A DNA stretch of 64,000 nt from Orbilia blumenaviensis (GCA_036872755.1 JAVHNS010000015.1:1-64000); one strand, 5' to 3'. Shown: positions 26,072 through 38,833, numbered from the stretch's first letter. The notes: a model not told the origin generated them from the sequence alone. Numbers and translations: made by a program.

Positions 26072-27045
26072 CTATCCAGCGCAACCCCCGAGCGGGATCG
26101 CAAGCCTCCCACCCCACCTTTTGGACCGATCTGGAACCTTGACGGACTCTGGTTGACGGGCTCCTGTCCTTGCTGTGTCGCGATAGTAGTATGTCGGGAT
26201 AGAATATGTGCTGGGTTCAATTTCGACATCTGCTCGCCCGTTTTGAATACGCTCTGCAAATTCTGACTCATTATTGCCCGGATTGGACCTCTCTTGTGAT
26301 GGCTGGTGCTCAAGGTCATGCATAGATGACATTCGCTGAAACTTCTGGTTTTCAGGGTGGCTGTTGGTTCTTGAGAGGTCGAAGTTCATCCTTGCGAGAT
26401 ATAAGCCCTTTCTTCGGATATCCTTGATTGGGATATCACGGTATTTTTGGCGGAGGGCGATGCTCTAACTACTTCATTAGTAAACCACAGCAATGAAAAA
26501 GATATAAAGGAGAAAAGAAAAAAAGACCCCAGGCAAGCTTAGAGCGTAGCATTGATCTTAATTACTGACCGTCAGGATGTTTGCAGAGCCTATTATTGTG
26601 GCAGTGATGGCAGCCGCGAGGTCGAAAGCGTTGAATTTTATGCCTACGATAGACTTGGACATCGGTCCGCTAAGGGCTCCGAAGATCTGGAACGCAATGG
26701 CAAGCTGGCAGACACCAGAAGTTACTAGAGAGGCCTGGGGACCAAAACATGGCCATCTCTTTCTCCAGTATGACCGGAACAGTTCAATTTCGACGATGAC
26801 AAGGAACAGGGACATCAGCCATAGAACAAGAATATTCGCCGTGACAAAGAAGGACAGCTGATATGTAGCAGCACTTAGTAGTTTCTTCATCGGAGGAAAG
26901 TGAAGTATGGTATGAACCCTCTTACCCGACCGTTGCGAAGCCCAATCACGACACAAGAGAGAAGGCCAGCAGCGCAGCAAACCAGGGATAGAAGAGTAGT
27001 AACCCTCAAGGCATTGAGGAGATAGAACAATGGGCACGTTATCAT
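26072..27045 (-). CDS. Four-span membrane protein of unknown function
   Basis: Exons 27045-26926, 26857-26570 and 26464-26072, 266 aa; lengths divide by three at every join. Four hydrophobic segments are visible: residues ~12-34 (RVTTLLSLVCCAAGLLSCVV), ~42-64 (FFVTANILVLWLMSLFLVIV), ~85-103 and ~115-134 (AAAITATIIGSANILT). A hydrophilic C-terminal tail of ~125 residues is rich in charged and polar residues (KYRDIPIKDIRRKG onward). The topology resembles small fungal tetraspan proteins of the Golgi/endosome, such as the TVP or COPI-associated group, but I cannot place it in a named family. The ATG at 27045 was chosen because it opens directly into the first membrane segment and the downstream GTAAGA donor keeps frame. 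Confidence 0.72.
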
Positions 27046-28109
27046 CTTGGTTAAAAGAGGCGGTGTTGATGTAGATATTTATACTTATAATTAGGTGGTA
27101 GCGGGGTGGGGGTCAGTTGGTGTGTGTTCTCTATATTGCAGATTTTGGACTTAGTTTTTTTTTTTTCAGAGAAGCAAGAAGGGGGAAGAAAAGAAAAGAG
27201 AAAGAAAAAAAGGACATTTGTACACAAAAGAAAGTCTGGTTACCGATCACAGCGAGATAGATACTTTTTGCTTAGGTCTAGTAGGCTGTAGGTTGTTGGT
27301 GGAGGTTCATGTGTTGAAAGGTTGCTGGGGGCGTGGACTTGAATTTTGCGTTGCTGTTGTGGTAAAAACAAAAAAACAATTTAATCACGTGACCCATATA
27401 ATATCTGGGTTCGATTTTGTGTTGTTTCTGCCAACAAAAAAAAAAAAATGGTTGGTTACTGCACAATAGTGGGTATGGTCTCCAGATATTGTTCAACAGC
27501 ATCTGGGCCGGCCATACCTTGCCCAAAATATTGAAATTCGGTATCAATGAGCACCCTATACCTTGATTATACCTAGGTATGTATACAACGGATCTCTAAA
27601 ACCTTACTGGTCCTGATAATAATCAAATTTATAATGTTTTGTAACAAGATCGGGGCTTGTTGAATGATCTTAGGTGGAAACTGGATACAATAATATGAAT
27701 TACAGCAAGAATCTTGATTAAATTTTGGTATCTGGGGTTCGAAGTAGATAAACAGCGCTAATATGCAGGACAGACAGAAGGCACAATGCTAAGATATTTC
27801 AGGGTACAGGTTGTGTGAAGGGAAAAAGGAGGCGACGCCGGCTGGTACAAAATGGAGCCAAGATGATACAAGAAGATTTCGCAATTGCAAAAGGATTCGG
27901 AAAAGGGATAAGATAAGTTGGTCTATTGGGAACTGAATGCTCATGGAAAGGATTATTTACCGCAGCAGGTGGAGGGATGCAAATGTATGAGAAAATAAAA
28001 GGACGAAAACCAAAATAAAAGGAGACCAAGGTTCGCCTCTAGTGAGGGAGAGAGATATGCGTACATGCCGAGCGAAAAGAAGAATGCGGTGTCGGAGTCG
28101 CGCGAGGTT
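27046..28109. other. Intergenic region between two minus-strand genes
   Basis: It contains the presumed promoter of the tetraspan gene and the 3' flank of the Sok1/Tcp11 gene. A/T-mononucleotide runs occur near 27152-27168 and 27437-27449. No gene seen. Confidence 0.45.
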
Positions 28110-30189
28110 TTATAAAAGACCCTTTCGTTCTAAATGTGGAAAGGAGACGTCGGATAAATTATGTGTTAGCTTCTTCTTGCTTAGTGTAACGGCGTCAGAA
28201 GCATCAGATGATGTGCTTTCGGGTTGATCAGCAGATAATGCAATATCGCCCTTGTGTCCCGAGATGGGTGTATTCGCGGCTGATATATAGAGTCGTTCGA
28301 AAACTCGCCAGTGTAGATTTAAGATTTTAGCGAGTCTTTGTGGGATTGATGCAAAATCCGCGGGAAGTCCCATAACAGTGTCAGGAACCTGTTCAAAATT
28401 GGGGGCTTTGTGGTGGGCCCAGGCTTTCAGTATCACTCGTGTCTTCAAAGCTATCGCTTCGGTGACCTTTTGCTCAAAGGACTGGTAAAGGGCAGACTGG
28501 GGTCGTAGGTGTTGCCCCAGCCAATTTTCAGCGAACTTGACAACCTTCGCATCGGGAAAGGATTTTGAACTCGGCTTCCCGGCCGCAAATGCGGTCGCTG
28601 ACTGTGCAATTTGTAGGGCCAGGGCAGAAGAGTTTCGCTGCCAGCGTTCAGAAACCTCTTCGTCGCCGTTGATGGCCTGTATTGCTGTTGTAAGCGCCAC
28701 GTAGGCGTCTTTATCAACCTCCAAACATTTGTTTAAACCAGAGACCAAGCTGCGGAACAGTAAAAGGCAAGTCTTCATGTTCACATCCTCTCTTATGTCG
28801 AACCTAATCGCTTCCAGTCTTTCGAGGTCGAATGTAAAGGTAGCAGGTGGTTTAATATGTGGTTTTGAAGGGCTGAGTCGCTCAAGCACACCACTTGTGA
28901 GTATTGAGAGGTAATCTGGTGTTTCATTGGAGACTTTGTGTTTCGTAGCAAGCTGATGGTACCAGTCCTGGGTTTCCGAAATGGACAATGTTCCCTTCTG
29001 TATTCTTTTTTGGAAGTGTTCTCTCTCGAATTCAGCAGCAGTGCTGACAAGGTATGGTCTGAGTGTTCGGATCTGATGATTGGCAACGTCCTATGATGAA
29101 AGTTAGAAATCTCTAAGCTCAATTCTAGGGGGCTGGGTGTTGAGGCTGCCTTACAAGTTTCATGGCCTCGAGTATTCCGAAAACTGATCGAAGGCCATCA
29201 ACTAGTAATCGTGGGCTGTCACGGGTGACGCCGTCCTTTATTTTACTAACCATATCGTCTACCCAGGCATCTCTCATGGGGGCACAATGGGCTTTGAGAA
29301 GACCTGCAAGCCATGTTGCCAGGTTTTCGAAATTTAGAAGCCCGTATTCAAGCTGCTGAATCATTAATTGCTGATCGAAGACCTGTTCTACAGTTTCTTG
29401 ATCGCGGGACGGAACAAGACTCAACAGAATCTCGCGCATCGTGTCAAGAAGCAACATTAGTCTCTTAGGTTGCAGTCGGTGCGTGATACCTCTTTGTAGA
29501 CCAATTTGGTTCCTCCTCACGTTTTCACACTCGCGCACAATGCTTTCCCAGTAGCTATCTGCTTGTGCTTTCTTTTTTTGGCCTCGTTGGCCATCCAGGT
29601 TTGGTCGGAAATGGAGTGCAGCGTCGAAGTATATGTCATGTCGGAGGCGGGGATTATTGAGGATTTCTTTCAGGTCCAGCTCTTTTAATGTAACCAAATT
29701 GACAGGGGGCTCATTGAGCGCCTTTTTGGACTTGCTGGAGGTGTTTTTTCGACAGCAGACAGTAGTCGGTATCTGATGACCAACAGCCGGGGCAGACATT
29801 GAACGGGCCCTCATTGTCTTTGATGTGGTCGGAGCTGTCGTTTCCGCGTCCGAGCTACATGGTTGAGCAGGGGATTCATGCGTGGCTGGGCTGGGAACGA
29901 CAGGGGCCGACGATGTCGGTGTCGTGCTTGTCGGCTGTGATTTGGTGTTTTCAGTGCCGTCGAGCTTGAACTCTTCCATTTCCAATGATTTCTTAACACG
30001 CTTGACCCTTTTCGATTGGTCGCAATCTTCGAGTTGAATGAGAGGTCTCTTGATGTTTTGTGGTTTTGCGCTTACCGCAGCCGACGAAGATCTTCTGATG
30101 GCACTGGATGTACCACTTTCCGTGTTCGCCGATGATGAGGAAGGAAGTTGATGAACAGGTGTAGAATTTGCGTGGTGCTGTTCCATCAA
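28110..30189 (-). CDS. SOK1: Tcp11-domain protein, Sok1 homologue
   Basis: Exons 30189-29155 and 29090-28110, 671 aa. The first ~160 residues are low-complexity Ser/Thr/Pro with a basic patch (KRVKRVKKS) that could be a nuclear signal. The Tcp11 domain covers about residues 160-600: DIYFDAALHFRPNLDGQRGQ, then LQPKRLMLLLDTMREILLSL in exon 1, joined through DVANHQIRTLRPYLVSTAAE to exon 2. Budding-yeast Sok1 was found as a high-copy suppressor of loss of protein kinase A; mammalian TCP11 also acts on cAMP/PKA signalling in sperm. A role in nutrient/cAMP signalling is therefore inferred. The single 64-bp intron falls inside the domain. The length is ordinary for filamentous fungi. Confidence 0.88.
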
Positions 30190-31475
30190 AGGGATAACGG
30201 AAATCTAAGGAGCCAAATTGTGAATACCAGGTAACCAACAAAGGAGAACTGCAGTCGCTGTTGGATTATGCTTTGAGCCGACTCCTTTCCGTTGGTGTAT
30301 ATATTGGCCAGATGCTGTTAGGGAGAGAGCGATAGCACTTCGTCTTCCTATTCTTATCCTCCTTCTTCCTCTTCTTCTTATTATAATTATTTATTTATAT
30401 TTAAAAGAGAGGCGGGGAGAGGGAGGAAGTGAAGAAAGAAAGAGAGAAGGAAGAAGAAAAAAAAAAAAGAAAAAAAAATGAAGGAAGGAAAAAAGAAAGG
30501 AAGAAGAAAATAACAAAAGAGAAAGTACAGAAACGAAAAATGTATATATATAGGTAGGTATATATGAATGAAAATGAAATAAGAGATATCGATATAGATG
30601 TGGGAAAAGAGATTTTATAATCAATTACAAACCGAACCCATCCAGAGCAGGTAAGAGCGAATGTGTGAGTGTGAACTCGAGTGGATTATTCAACCTATTG
30701 ATGTGATTATAATGTTGGCATTGGGGCACAACGAATTCGATGTCGAGGATTATATTTTTTGAATGCTTTGGTGGTGATGGATTATGATTTTGCAGTGATA
30801 GTAAGTGGTCGTTTTGAAGGGAAAGGTTGTTGGGTTGACGGCTCAGGGGGCGAAGCTGAGTTTTGTATGTACGGCAGAAGGAATGGCGAGTTCTCGAACG
30901 GGGCAAAGGCAAGAATGACGAGCAAATTGGAGATTGTCGAAGCAGGCTAGATACCAACGAGGCCAAGATGAGAAGGCGAGTATGGGTAAGGGAAAAAAAA
31001 TGCAGAGGGAATGTCTGTGGATGCGGTTATATGTCAGGGGAGGAAGGGGTCGTGTGTGTCGATTGAATCCAGCAGGAGGCCGATGTGGACGAAAAAGAAA
31101 CGCGATGAAATGGCGAGGTGCCCGGAGCCGAACAAAGATGGGCGAGAAGACAGATGAAATGGAGAGAATCAGGAATCAGAAAATGTGTGTGCGTGAAAAA
31201 GGAAAGAAAGACAGGAAATTTGGGGATTGTCAAGAAGAATAGAACTTTCAGATGGAATTGAAGGGGGAGTTTTTTTTTTTTTCCTTTCTTTCTAGATACC
31301 AGGACTGGAGGAGGAAGAGGAGGAGTGGTTAAAGGGGCCTTTGAAATAAGAAGTAGGTAATATAATCGGTAAGTCTAAGTAACTAAATTTTTTTATATTT
31401 TTTTTTTTGCCTTTGGGCTCTTTTGGCTTTTTTTTGGCTTTGGTTTTTTCCGTCGTCCCAGCGCCGCCTCGTCCC

Positions 31476-31501
31476 TTTTTTTTTTTTTTTTTTTTTTTTT
31501 T
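31476..31501 (+). repeat. Poly-T tract (26 T)
   Basis: Uninterrupted T run in intergenic DNA. Its length is likely to vary between isolates or assemblies. Confidence 0.9.
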
Positions 31502-31880
31502 GGTTCCTTTCTGTCTCCTTCGTCTTCCCTGGCTGGATTTACTTTTTCCTCCAGGTCTTTCCATGTCTCTAGTCTCTCTGCTTTGTGCTTGGTTGACTGA
31601 GACCGGGGCAGGCTTGGGTGGACGCCCTCGAACAGGTGTCTCAAATTTAGTCTCCCAAGACCACAGTGCTTGCATACAATGCCTCTGACAACCAATCGCC
31701 AGGGAAAAATCAATTCTCACAGAACAGAAAAGGAAGAGATATCAGCTGGCAGGACCTACCTAGTCGCTGGTGCCCGTTGGCTTCATACAAGCCCGTTCGT
31801 CAGGCCTGATGCATGCATGCACTCCCAACCGCAAGTATGTATGTAAGTCTGTCCGTACATACATGTACATGTACCGATCT

Positions 31881-31914
31881 GTGCACACACACACGCACAC
31901 GCACACACACACAT
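31881..31914 (+). repeat. CA-type microsatellite
   Basis: Imperfect (CA)n with CGCA interruptions, bordered on the left by ATGTAC words. Confidence 0.88.
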
Positions 31915-32788
31915 GTATGTGCTTTTCACCGGAGATGTGGCCCATCATGTGAACCTAGGGCCGGTCCAGTCCACAGTCCAGTCCCTATCTCCCGGAATTC
32001 TCGGACACAGGAATCTGAATTTGGTACGTGCTTGCTGAGGCAAGCCAATATTTGCCATTTGCATTGGTGAGATTATGCGCATAGCTGAAACAGCCGTCTG
32101 GAGCGAAGGCATCCCACGAATTTGATGGAGCCGGCCAATTTTTTTCAATGTTCCTGGGGATTAACCTCAAACACCGACTGCAAAAACCATGCACGCCTTT
32201 TTATTTTTGTTTCTTCTCTTGTCGAGTCCGGCATTCTCGAAGATTTCCCGAAACGACAACTTTCCTTCTCCACTCAGCCACAAGGGTTCCCCCTTCCCCC
32301 CTTCTGCCTTTTCCCTTTGAAGAACTTGGCGATAAAGCAGCAGCTAAACGATCCCATTGGTAACGGACAGCTGGACAAGGCCCAATGACGTCGTTCCGGT
32401 GTCGCATGCGTATCCATAACTCACGGAGGGGGAGGCCGTGGAGAGATACGGTCGGTAAGTGAGCAAGTAATGACTGGGTTAGTCGAGCGATTGGTTAGAT
32501 CTGAAGCTCCTGGGTTCGTCGGGTCGGGATGAAGAAGTCAGGGAAGTTGGGATGGTATCGGACGAATGTCAGGGGGGAGACCGCCCCTCCTCGTCCCCCC
32601 GTCCCATGGATGTGTGCATCCTGGGATATGTTACCGTTCGTGCAGACTTACCCGACCTTACCTAGGTACCTACTTAAAGTACTCCAGGGCTCACCCACTT
32701 AGGTATCCCTTCTACCTTTTGTGGGTGACTAGAGTGGTACAGTCCTTAAGTAGGCACTGCTTGAGCACAGGAGCTGCAGAAGTCAGTC

Positions 32789-32789
<1 letters not shown>

Positions 32790-32826
<37 letters not shown>
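32790..32826 (+). repeat. CAAG tetranucleotide microsatellite
   Basis: About nine units of CAAG in intergenic DNA. Confidence 0.9.
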
Positions 32827-33164
32827 TAGGTACTCTAGTAAGTATATATGTAAGAGGTATGTAAGTACTTACATACTTAAGGACCTGGATACCTATGGAT
32901 TTGTAGTGTAGCATAGTAAGATTTTCGGTAGTACTTACCTACTACCTACTTGCCTACCATCACCACTACTAGGTAGCATTCTATAGGTACTCCATCTAAG
33001 TACTTAGGTAATTATAGGCCGCTGCACTGGCATGCAATCAATGCATATGCTCTCCTTCCCATCCTAGCTATAGTCTGCACCCAATTTGCAATATTTGAAG
33101 GGGAAGAGGGAAAAAAAAAAAAAAAAACTCACTGGGGAATTCGAAGCTTAGTGAGCTTAATGGC

Positions 33165-33200
<36 letters not shown>

Positions 33201-33212
33201 CAAGTAAGTAAG
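33165..33212 (+). repeat. TAAG tetranucleotide microsatellite
   Basis: About a dozen TAAG units, one changed to CAAG. Confidence 0.9.
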
Positions 33213-33431
33213 CACTTGGTAGTCAGTGAGAATGGATGGACTGGTAGAACTGACACCCATGTTAGTTAATGAGAATTACGGTACCCAGGTAAGGACCTAC
33301 TTGCCTTCGGTACCCAACCCAACCTAGGTACCTACCCAAGTGCTTGCCATTGCTATTATCAATGGTGGAGGTGGATGTGGAGATGTCGATATAAAAACCG
33401 AAGAATATAAGATAAAATAAAATAAAACAAA

Positions 33432-33474
33432 GAATAGAACAGAACAGAACAGAACAGAACAGAACAGAATAGAA
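33432..33474 (+). repeat. AGAAC pentanucleotide microsatellite
   Basis: About eight units of AGAAC/AGAAT. Confidence 0.9.
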
Positions 33475-33546
33475 TATACCAAGCCCCCTCTCTCAGTCCA
33501 ACCAAGTTCTTGCTTGAAGTAGCGCTCGCTAATCGGCCAGTAACCA

Positions 33547-33581
33547 AAGAGAGAGAGAGAGAGAAAGAGAGAAAGAGAGAG
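33547..33581 (+). repeat. GA microsatellite
   Basis: (GA)n with AA interruptions. Confidence 0.88.
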
Positions 33582-33674
33582 GACTCTGCATGCCGGTCAG
33601 GGCTTGAATCGGGATCTCGATCCTGATCCTGATCCCAATCTTGAGATCTTGGTCCGATACGGGTTGTGTTTGAT

Positions 33675-33708
33675 AAGTAGGTAGGTAGGTACCTACCTAC
33701 CTACCTAC
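33675..33708. repeat. Palindromic TAGG/CCTA repeat
   Basis: (GTAG)n runs straight into its own reverse complement (CTAC)n through a central GGTACC, giving a near-perfect inverted repeat able to form a hairpin or cruciform. Confidence 0.88.
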
Positions 33709-33845
33709 TCACGGATACTTACTCGGTGTATCCATATATCCTTTCCCTTGTCCCCGATCCGAGTATCTTCTCTTTTCCAGGTACGTCGGCAATGCAATGC
33801 AACGGCTTCACCTTCACCCTTCACCCTTAGTGGAATCCAGTTCAG

Positions 33846-33868
33846 GTATATATATATATATATATATC
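33846..33868. repeat. TA microsatellite
   Basis: Uninterrupted (TA)n. Confidence 0.88.
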
Positions 33869-34092
33869 GATACTCTATATGAAGCATAATGTATCTCCAA
33901 TTGAATTCTGCAAATGCACCATACGGTGTGCGAGTTACGCGCACCGTGGTGTTTACTGTACCCGCAACCCGTGCCCCAGGCCTCGAGCAGTCCTCTATTG
34001 CTCCCACAGTTTTTTATATGATCAATTCACCGTACCCTGACTTTTATTTGTATAACTGTATACTATACCTTTACCTACCTTGTATATAGGAT

Positions 34093-34124
34093 GTAGGTAG
34101 GTAGGTAGGTAGGTATGTAGTAGG
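34093..34124 (+). repeat. GTAG tetranucleotide repeat
   Basis: (GTAG)n similar to the 33675 element but without the inverted arm. Confidence 0.85.
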
Positions 34125-34799
34125 TATTCAGTTGAAGTTGATGGGTTTTGTTATACCATCCTCTTCCTCTTTCTATCCCCAATCCACCCCCATCCACTCT
34201 TCCTCTTGCTTCACACCCCCTCCTCCCCCCCCTCCTCAGCCTCCTCCTCATCCTCATCACACACACTCTCTCACACACACTCTCACTCTCACATATACAC
34301 ACTCACACTCACTCTCACCTCGTCCTCTTCGTCTCCTCAACTCCAAAAACTATTCCTATTCCTATTCCAATTCCTATTTTTATTTTTATATACTTAAAGT
34401 ACTGGTATATAAGTATTTATATTCAAATCCTTCCTTCCTTTCATTCCTTTTTTTTTTTTTTTGTTTCCGTTTCGTTTTATTGCTATCTTAATACCTAGGT
34501 ACACTATCTTTTTTTGTATTTTATTTCATATTTTTATTTTATTATTTAACAAACCCATCGCCCTCTCCCCCCCCCCTACAATATCAATGAGCACTCACAC
34601 CCTTTCTAGATCACCTGCCAATGTGATCGTTTCATATTGGTAGAGATCTCTTAAAAAAGGATACCTTCGCGAGACCTCGCCCCCTAGTCTCTATCAATGC
34701 ACTGAAAACCGAAGTCAACCCAAACTCCCCGTCGAATTCTCTCCAGGCTCACCACGCCGCCTCACCGTCGAAACCCACTCCCCCCCCCCTCCATTCACC

Positions 34800-37700
34800 A
34801 TGGCTTCCAGCGACGCGACTTCCGCGCCATTGGCTGAATATTTCTGGATCGCTGGAATGGATACCAACTCCTATTGGACTTCCCAACCCCCAAAAACCAT
34901 ACAAACAACGCAACCTCCAGTTCGAGGCAGTCTTATCGCTGAAGACCTATCCGAAGCTGGAGAACCGGATGATCAAGTGTACCCGGCTCGGGACGATTCG
35001 TTGGGCTTTCGCCCACAGGTGGATAAGAGAAGCTCCGATAAGATAGATCATGCTTCTCTTTCTGCCTCTTCAGGGGCGCAACCGGGCGGCCTTCTGGACA
35101 GCAACAGAACATCTACTATTGCTGAAGCTACCATCGGCGACAGTCTGGGCTCGAGAATGTCAACGCTTTCTACGATTTCCACCAGTCCCAGTTTCGCAGA
35201 TACAAAACGATCAAGCCAAAGCAGCAATGCAACTATCATTGCCAGCTCGAACGGCCAACCCAGACAGACGAACAGCAGCCATGGCGATACCTTCGGCCAT
35301 CTTCCCCATTTGGGCATTGGCGATTTCGATTTCGATACCGCTCTTCGGAAATTCGCAACTGAACGAGAAAACTTTCTGGAGGATCTATCCTTTTCGGCAG
35401 GCGCCGTTCAACATCAGCCTAAGAAACCACCTCCAGTAAACCCACGGATTCAGAAAGTCATGGACGGGAACAGTGGTTCTTCTGGCATAACAAAAAGTGG
35501 ATCTTTACGGCGGCGCATCTCCTTACGTGACCTTAATTCCATGCGGAGGGCACCATCAGTCGTAAATCGAGCGGGTGAGTTGCAGTTTGAAAGCTTAGGT
35601 CGGGCAAACTGGTCTCTCTCATACAGTCTGCTAATTCAAATCAGCATCCATAAGAACATCGAAACGATTGTCGAACTATAATTCCGTAATCCAAGTGCCG
35701 GAGCCTCTTTCCATGGATCCGAAAATGCACCCGCTCAAACGGAAGTTCGAACCGGTCCTTCTAGATAGATACCCTCCAAGATCCAACGAGTCAACAGAAC
35801 ACCGTATTTCGTTCCCTGATTTCGTTCCAATGCAAGTACCGAATCATACACATACACATACATACATACACACACACACACATACACACACATACACAAG
35901 CATATGAAAGGCGGAATCTAACTCAGGTATCCAGGTTTGCATTTCCCAATGATATCAATATAGTGTCGGCTGACGAGCGGCCTCGGTCCACATGGCACGG
36001 CTTTGTAATTATACTATTTCCTTCCAACGTTTATACCCGAACACCAGGTTAATCATTAGCTACTTAGTGTATGACTGGCGGAGACAATTCAAGACTCTAC
36101 GGGATTTGCATATTGGTATGGATCCCCCTAAACCAGAAGGCGGCTGAAGATGTTGAGCGTCAATGTGAAGAGTGGCGACGTGACAACATGAGCCCCGAGG
36201 AAAGAGAGCTGGCTAGCAGTCTGGGAGAGAGGTCAGTCATCTGTGAATAATGTTACTGTAACTTCAGGTGTGGCTTACAGATGAAATCATCTCCAGGCTT
36301 GCTAGCGAAAGAGCAAAACTTTCGAGGCTTTTGGCCCAGTTACCCTCGGTGGTGTCTGATCCAAAGGCTCGAGAGTTACTCGATGACGAGATTAATGCAA
36401 CCGAGGAAAAGATTGGCCTGATGGCGGACCTTCTTCGTCCTGTTCGACATGGCGCCGCTTCTAAGATCGAAGGGCTGACCGATGGAGAAAGTGGGCTGTG
36501 GATACCTCGAGCTTACGGAGTGCTTGGAAAGGACCCTGCATTGACATCGTTTTACAAAGAATGGCTCAAAGCCGTAATTGTGCCCATGGTCGATGGCTGG
36601 GTTACTCAGATCCCTCCACCTTCGTCAAAAGTGGGAATGTGGCAGCCCCTAGAAAGGTATTTTCTGGGTATCATCTATCATTGTTGCAATCAGACTAACC
36701 CAAGGCCCAAGATACGTTGTTAATCTATGTGAAGAGGCAATGATGCCAGTCACTTCTAAAACACAAATCGAGCTTGCAATTCGGGAATTGCACCTATACG
36801 CGCGGAAGGAGGCGTTGAATGAAGTGCCAGGGTCTCGTAATGTCGATCTCTACCCATTGTTTAGATCATTGACCCTGGAGAATATCATCACACTCTTCGA
36901 AGTAAGTTCCCGATTGGAAGCGGCGTTTTCAATATAGCTAACCTCAGAAATAGTATTGCCTAGCAGAAGCTAGAATAATCCTGCTGTCATCAAGTACAAC
37001 CATGCTGACGCTGGCGTCCAGTACCTTGCTGCACCTGCTCTACCCATTCACATGGGCGGGAATTTACATACCGATTCTACCTGCAAGATTGTTATCAGCT
37101 ATCGAGGTTCGTTTTAAATCTATCTACCTTCAGTGTATAAATCGATTCTGATTAGAAGGGGAAACAGGCACCTTGCCCATACATTGTTGGTGTAGAAAAG
37201 CGCTACGAAAAACTTGAATTCCCAGAAGACGGGTGTGTCGTTTGTGACCTGGATGACAACTCCATTCTCTCCTACGCGGAACCAACGAGGCTTCCCAAAC
37301 AGCAGCGTAGGAAGCTCATGTCTCTACTACAGCTTGCAGCCCCCCATCATAATCGTTTTGGGGTTGAAGTTGGCCCCCCGGTCTACGCAGCAGAAACATT
37401 CCCTTACAACTCTTTCGCTGCGGAGAATGCGAGCATATTCTCATCAAATCCTTCCCCGTCTAGCCTTGCCAAACTAGTGTCATTGCCCTCGAATTCTTTT
37501 GGTGACGCAGCAGCAGTACCTGGGGGCTATAGACGCCCAGTCTTCAACGTTTTTATCCAAGCTAGGACACTGGGCCGCCCACAGGAGCTCCGCCCTACCA
37601 CCAGCGGGACCATCAAAGGTGGCAACCCTCCTTCTCCGAATTCTCCGAGGTCAGGCTTAGGGTCGTCGTCATCCCGTGCTGAAACCGGGAACACTCTAAC

Positions 37701-38833
37701 TGCTACTCTGCGCGGAAAGCGCTCCGGAAACTTTGAGACACTGGCGCAACGAAGAAGTTCTTCGTTTGGGGTAGATAGGCAAGTACCAAATCTGCGCCGC
37801 CCGAGCGTACCGTTTACAAATCATTCGCCGTCCCCATCAACATCATCGTTAGTGGAAACTGGATCTACGTACAACCAATACCCGCCTTCGGTGTATACTC
37901 CATCAACTCTGGCGGCCTCAACTATCATACCCCAAATGCTTGTTCAGCCCGTTCGTGATACAGCTACTACGAAATGGGTAGAAGGACATTGTCTGCATTG
38001 GCAACCTGTGGATTTCGATTCCACCTGCTCTATATGCGAAGAAAGGTCGGATGAGGGTCTGTATCACTGCACAGGTATGTTTTTAGTATTCCGGGTCTCA
38101 AAAAAAAAAAAAAAAAAAAAAAAACCACTAATGAATTTATTAGCTTGCAATGTCATCGCTCACAATCGGTGCTCTGGCTCGCTGTTTCTCCCCTGCCCAG
38201 CCGCCTTCCACCCAGAGCAAGTGCGAGCTGCATTCCTTCGTTGCTTTGCTAGCTTGTTATACACATATCGCAGGTTTATGCAACCTTCTTCTGGAGATCC
38301 GAAGAAGGGAGGCAAACTATATAAGTTTAATATGGATGGTTTCATTCGCAGCTTGCCTGGGGATGCCGGCGAATACGTAAACTTTCTTAACGAAACCCAG
38401 GCTTTCAACGAATTTATTGAAGAAAGGGAGAGCCTACGTGCGGATGACCCCAAAATAATGCTGTTTGAACAGGTTATTATGTCTAAAAAGAACCGTGGTC
38501 GGACAAATTTCTTTGGCAAGACAAGTATGAACCCCATTTTTGTCGTTTACAATATACAAACACTAACATAAACAAACAGAGGACGTATCTTACCTCAGCG
38601 ATTCCTCTGAGCATTTATGGAGGACCTGTAGTGTAGCGGTCCCACTTTCCTCGAGAACCCTTGGGGAAACAAAGGTTATGCTGAACCGTACTCCAGCAAA
38701 ACTCGACCCGAGTCTGATGAAAGAACCTCGTATTCAACATGGTGCCCCCAAAGTCAAACCGGGGAAGCCCAGCAGGAAACCTATCCCTCATGGGCCAAGA
38801 ATGGCAGAGACTCACCTGTCAGATATTCGATGA
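34800..38833 (+). CDS. DENN-domain Rab exchange factor with C1 zinc finger
   Basis: Ten exons: 34800-35574, 35645-35835, 35927-36004, 36068-36231, 36297-36656, 36712-36901, 36954-37106, 37168-38074, 38144-38524 and 38580-38833; 3,453 nt, 1,150 aa. The N-terminus is low-complexity Ser/Thr. The tripartite DENN module starts near residue 270: uDENN (FAFPNDINIVSADERPRSTW, LYGICILVWIPLN), a coiled segment (ERAKLSRLLAQLP), cDENN (LTLENIITLFEYCLAEARII, LLYPFTWAGIYIPILP) and dDENN (FMQPSSGDPKKGGKLYKFNM). A C1-type zinc finger interrupts it (GHCLHWQPVDFDSTCSICEE, then YHCTACNVIAHNRC). DENN proteins activate Rab GTPases in membrane traffic; fungal members are called AEX-3-domain proteins. The third exon acceptor gives three unusual residues (VSR) before FAFPND and is the least certain join. 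Introns 2 and 8 carry a CA repeat and a 25-A run. Confidence 0.88.
35851..35899 (+). repeat. CA microsatellite inside a DENN-gene intron
   Basis: (CACATA)n/(CA)n tract that fills most of intron 2 (35836-35926). Confidence 0.88.
38100..38124 (+). repeat. Poly-A tract (25 A) inside a DENN-gene intron
   Basis: Lies between the GTATGT donor at 38075 and the CTAATG/TTAG acceptor end at 38143. Confidence 0.9.

Larger units (their letters stand above)
30190..34799. other. 4.6-kb gene-free divergent interval rich in simple repeats
   Basis: No gene is supported between the Sok1/Tcp11 (-) and DENN (+) genes. The interval is crowded with microsatellites and short palindromic TACCTA/AAGTACTTA words, mostly from 31.8 to 34.1 kb. 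A purine-rich stretch (30410-30540) and a pyrimidine-rich stretch (34150-34330) lie near the two genes and are probably promoter/leader DNA. The lysine-rich open frame at 31292-31720 (-) is carried by a T26 tract and is not accepted as a gene. Confidence 0.55.

Noticed and set aside
29800..30189. Possible separate small genes antisense to the Sok1/Tcp11 N-terminus
   Set aside because: Low-complexity Ser/Thr/Pro coding DNA creates open shadow frames; the Tcp11 frame explains the region.
31292..31720. Lysine-rich frame with an RGRPPK AT-hook-like motif
   Set aside because: Half of it is encoded by the T26 tract and poly-purine DNA, there is no splice or domain support, and a shifted overlapping frame looks equally open.
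33165..33212. Telomere-like or subtelomeric repeat
   Set aside because: The unit is TAAG, not TTAGGG, and similar tracts occur throughout the gene region.
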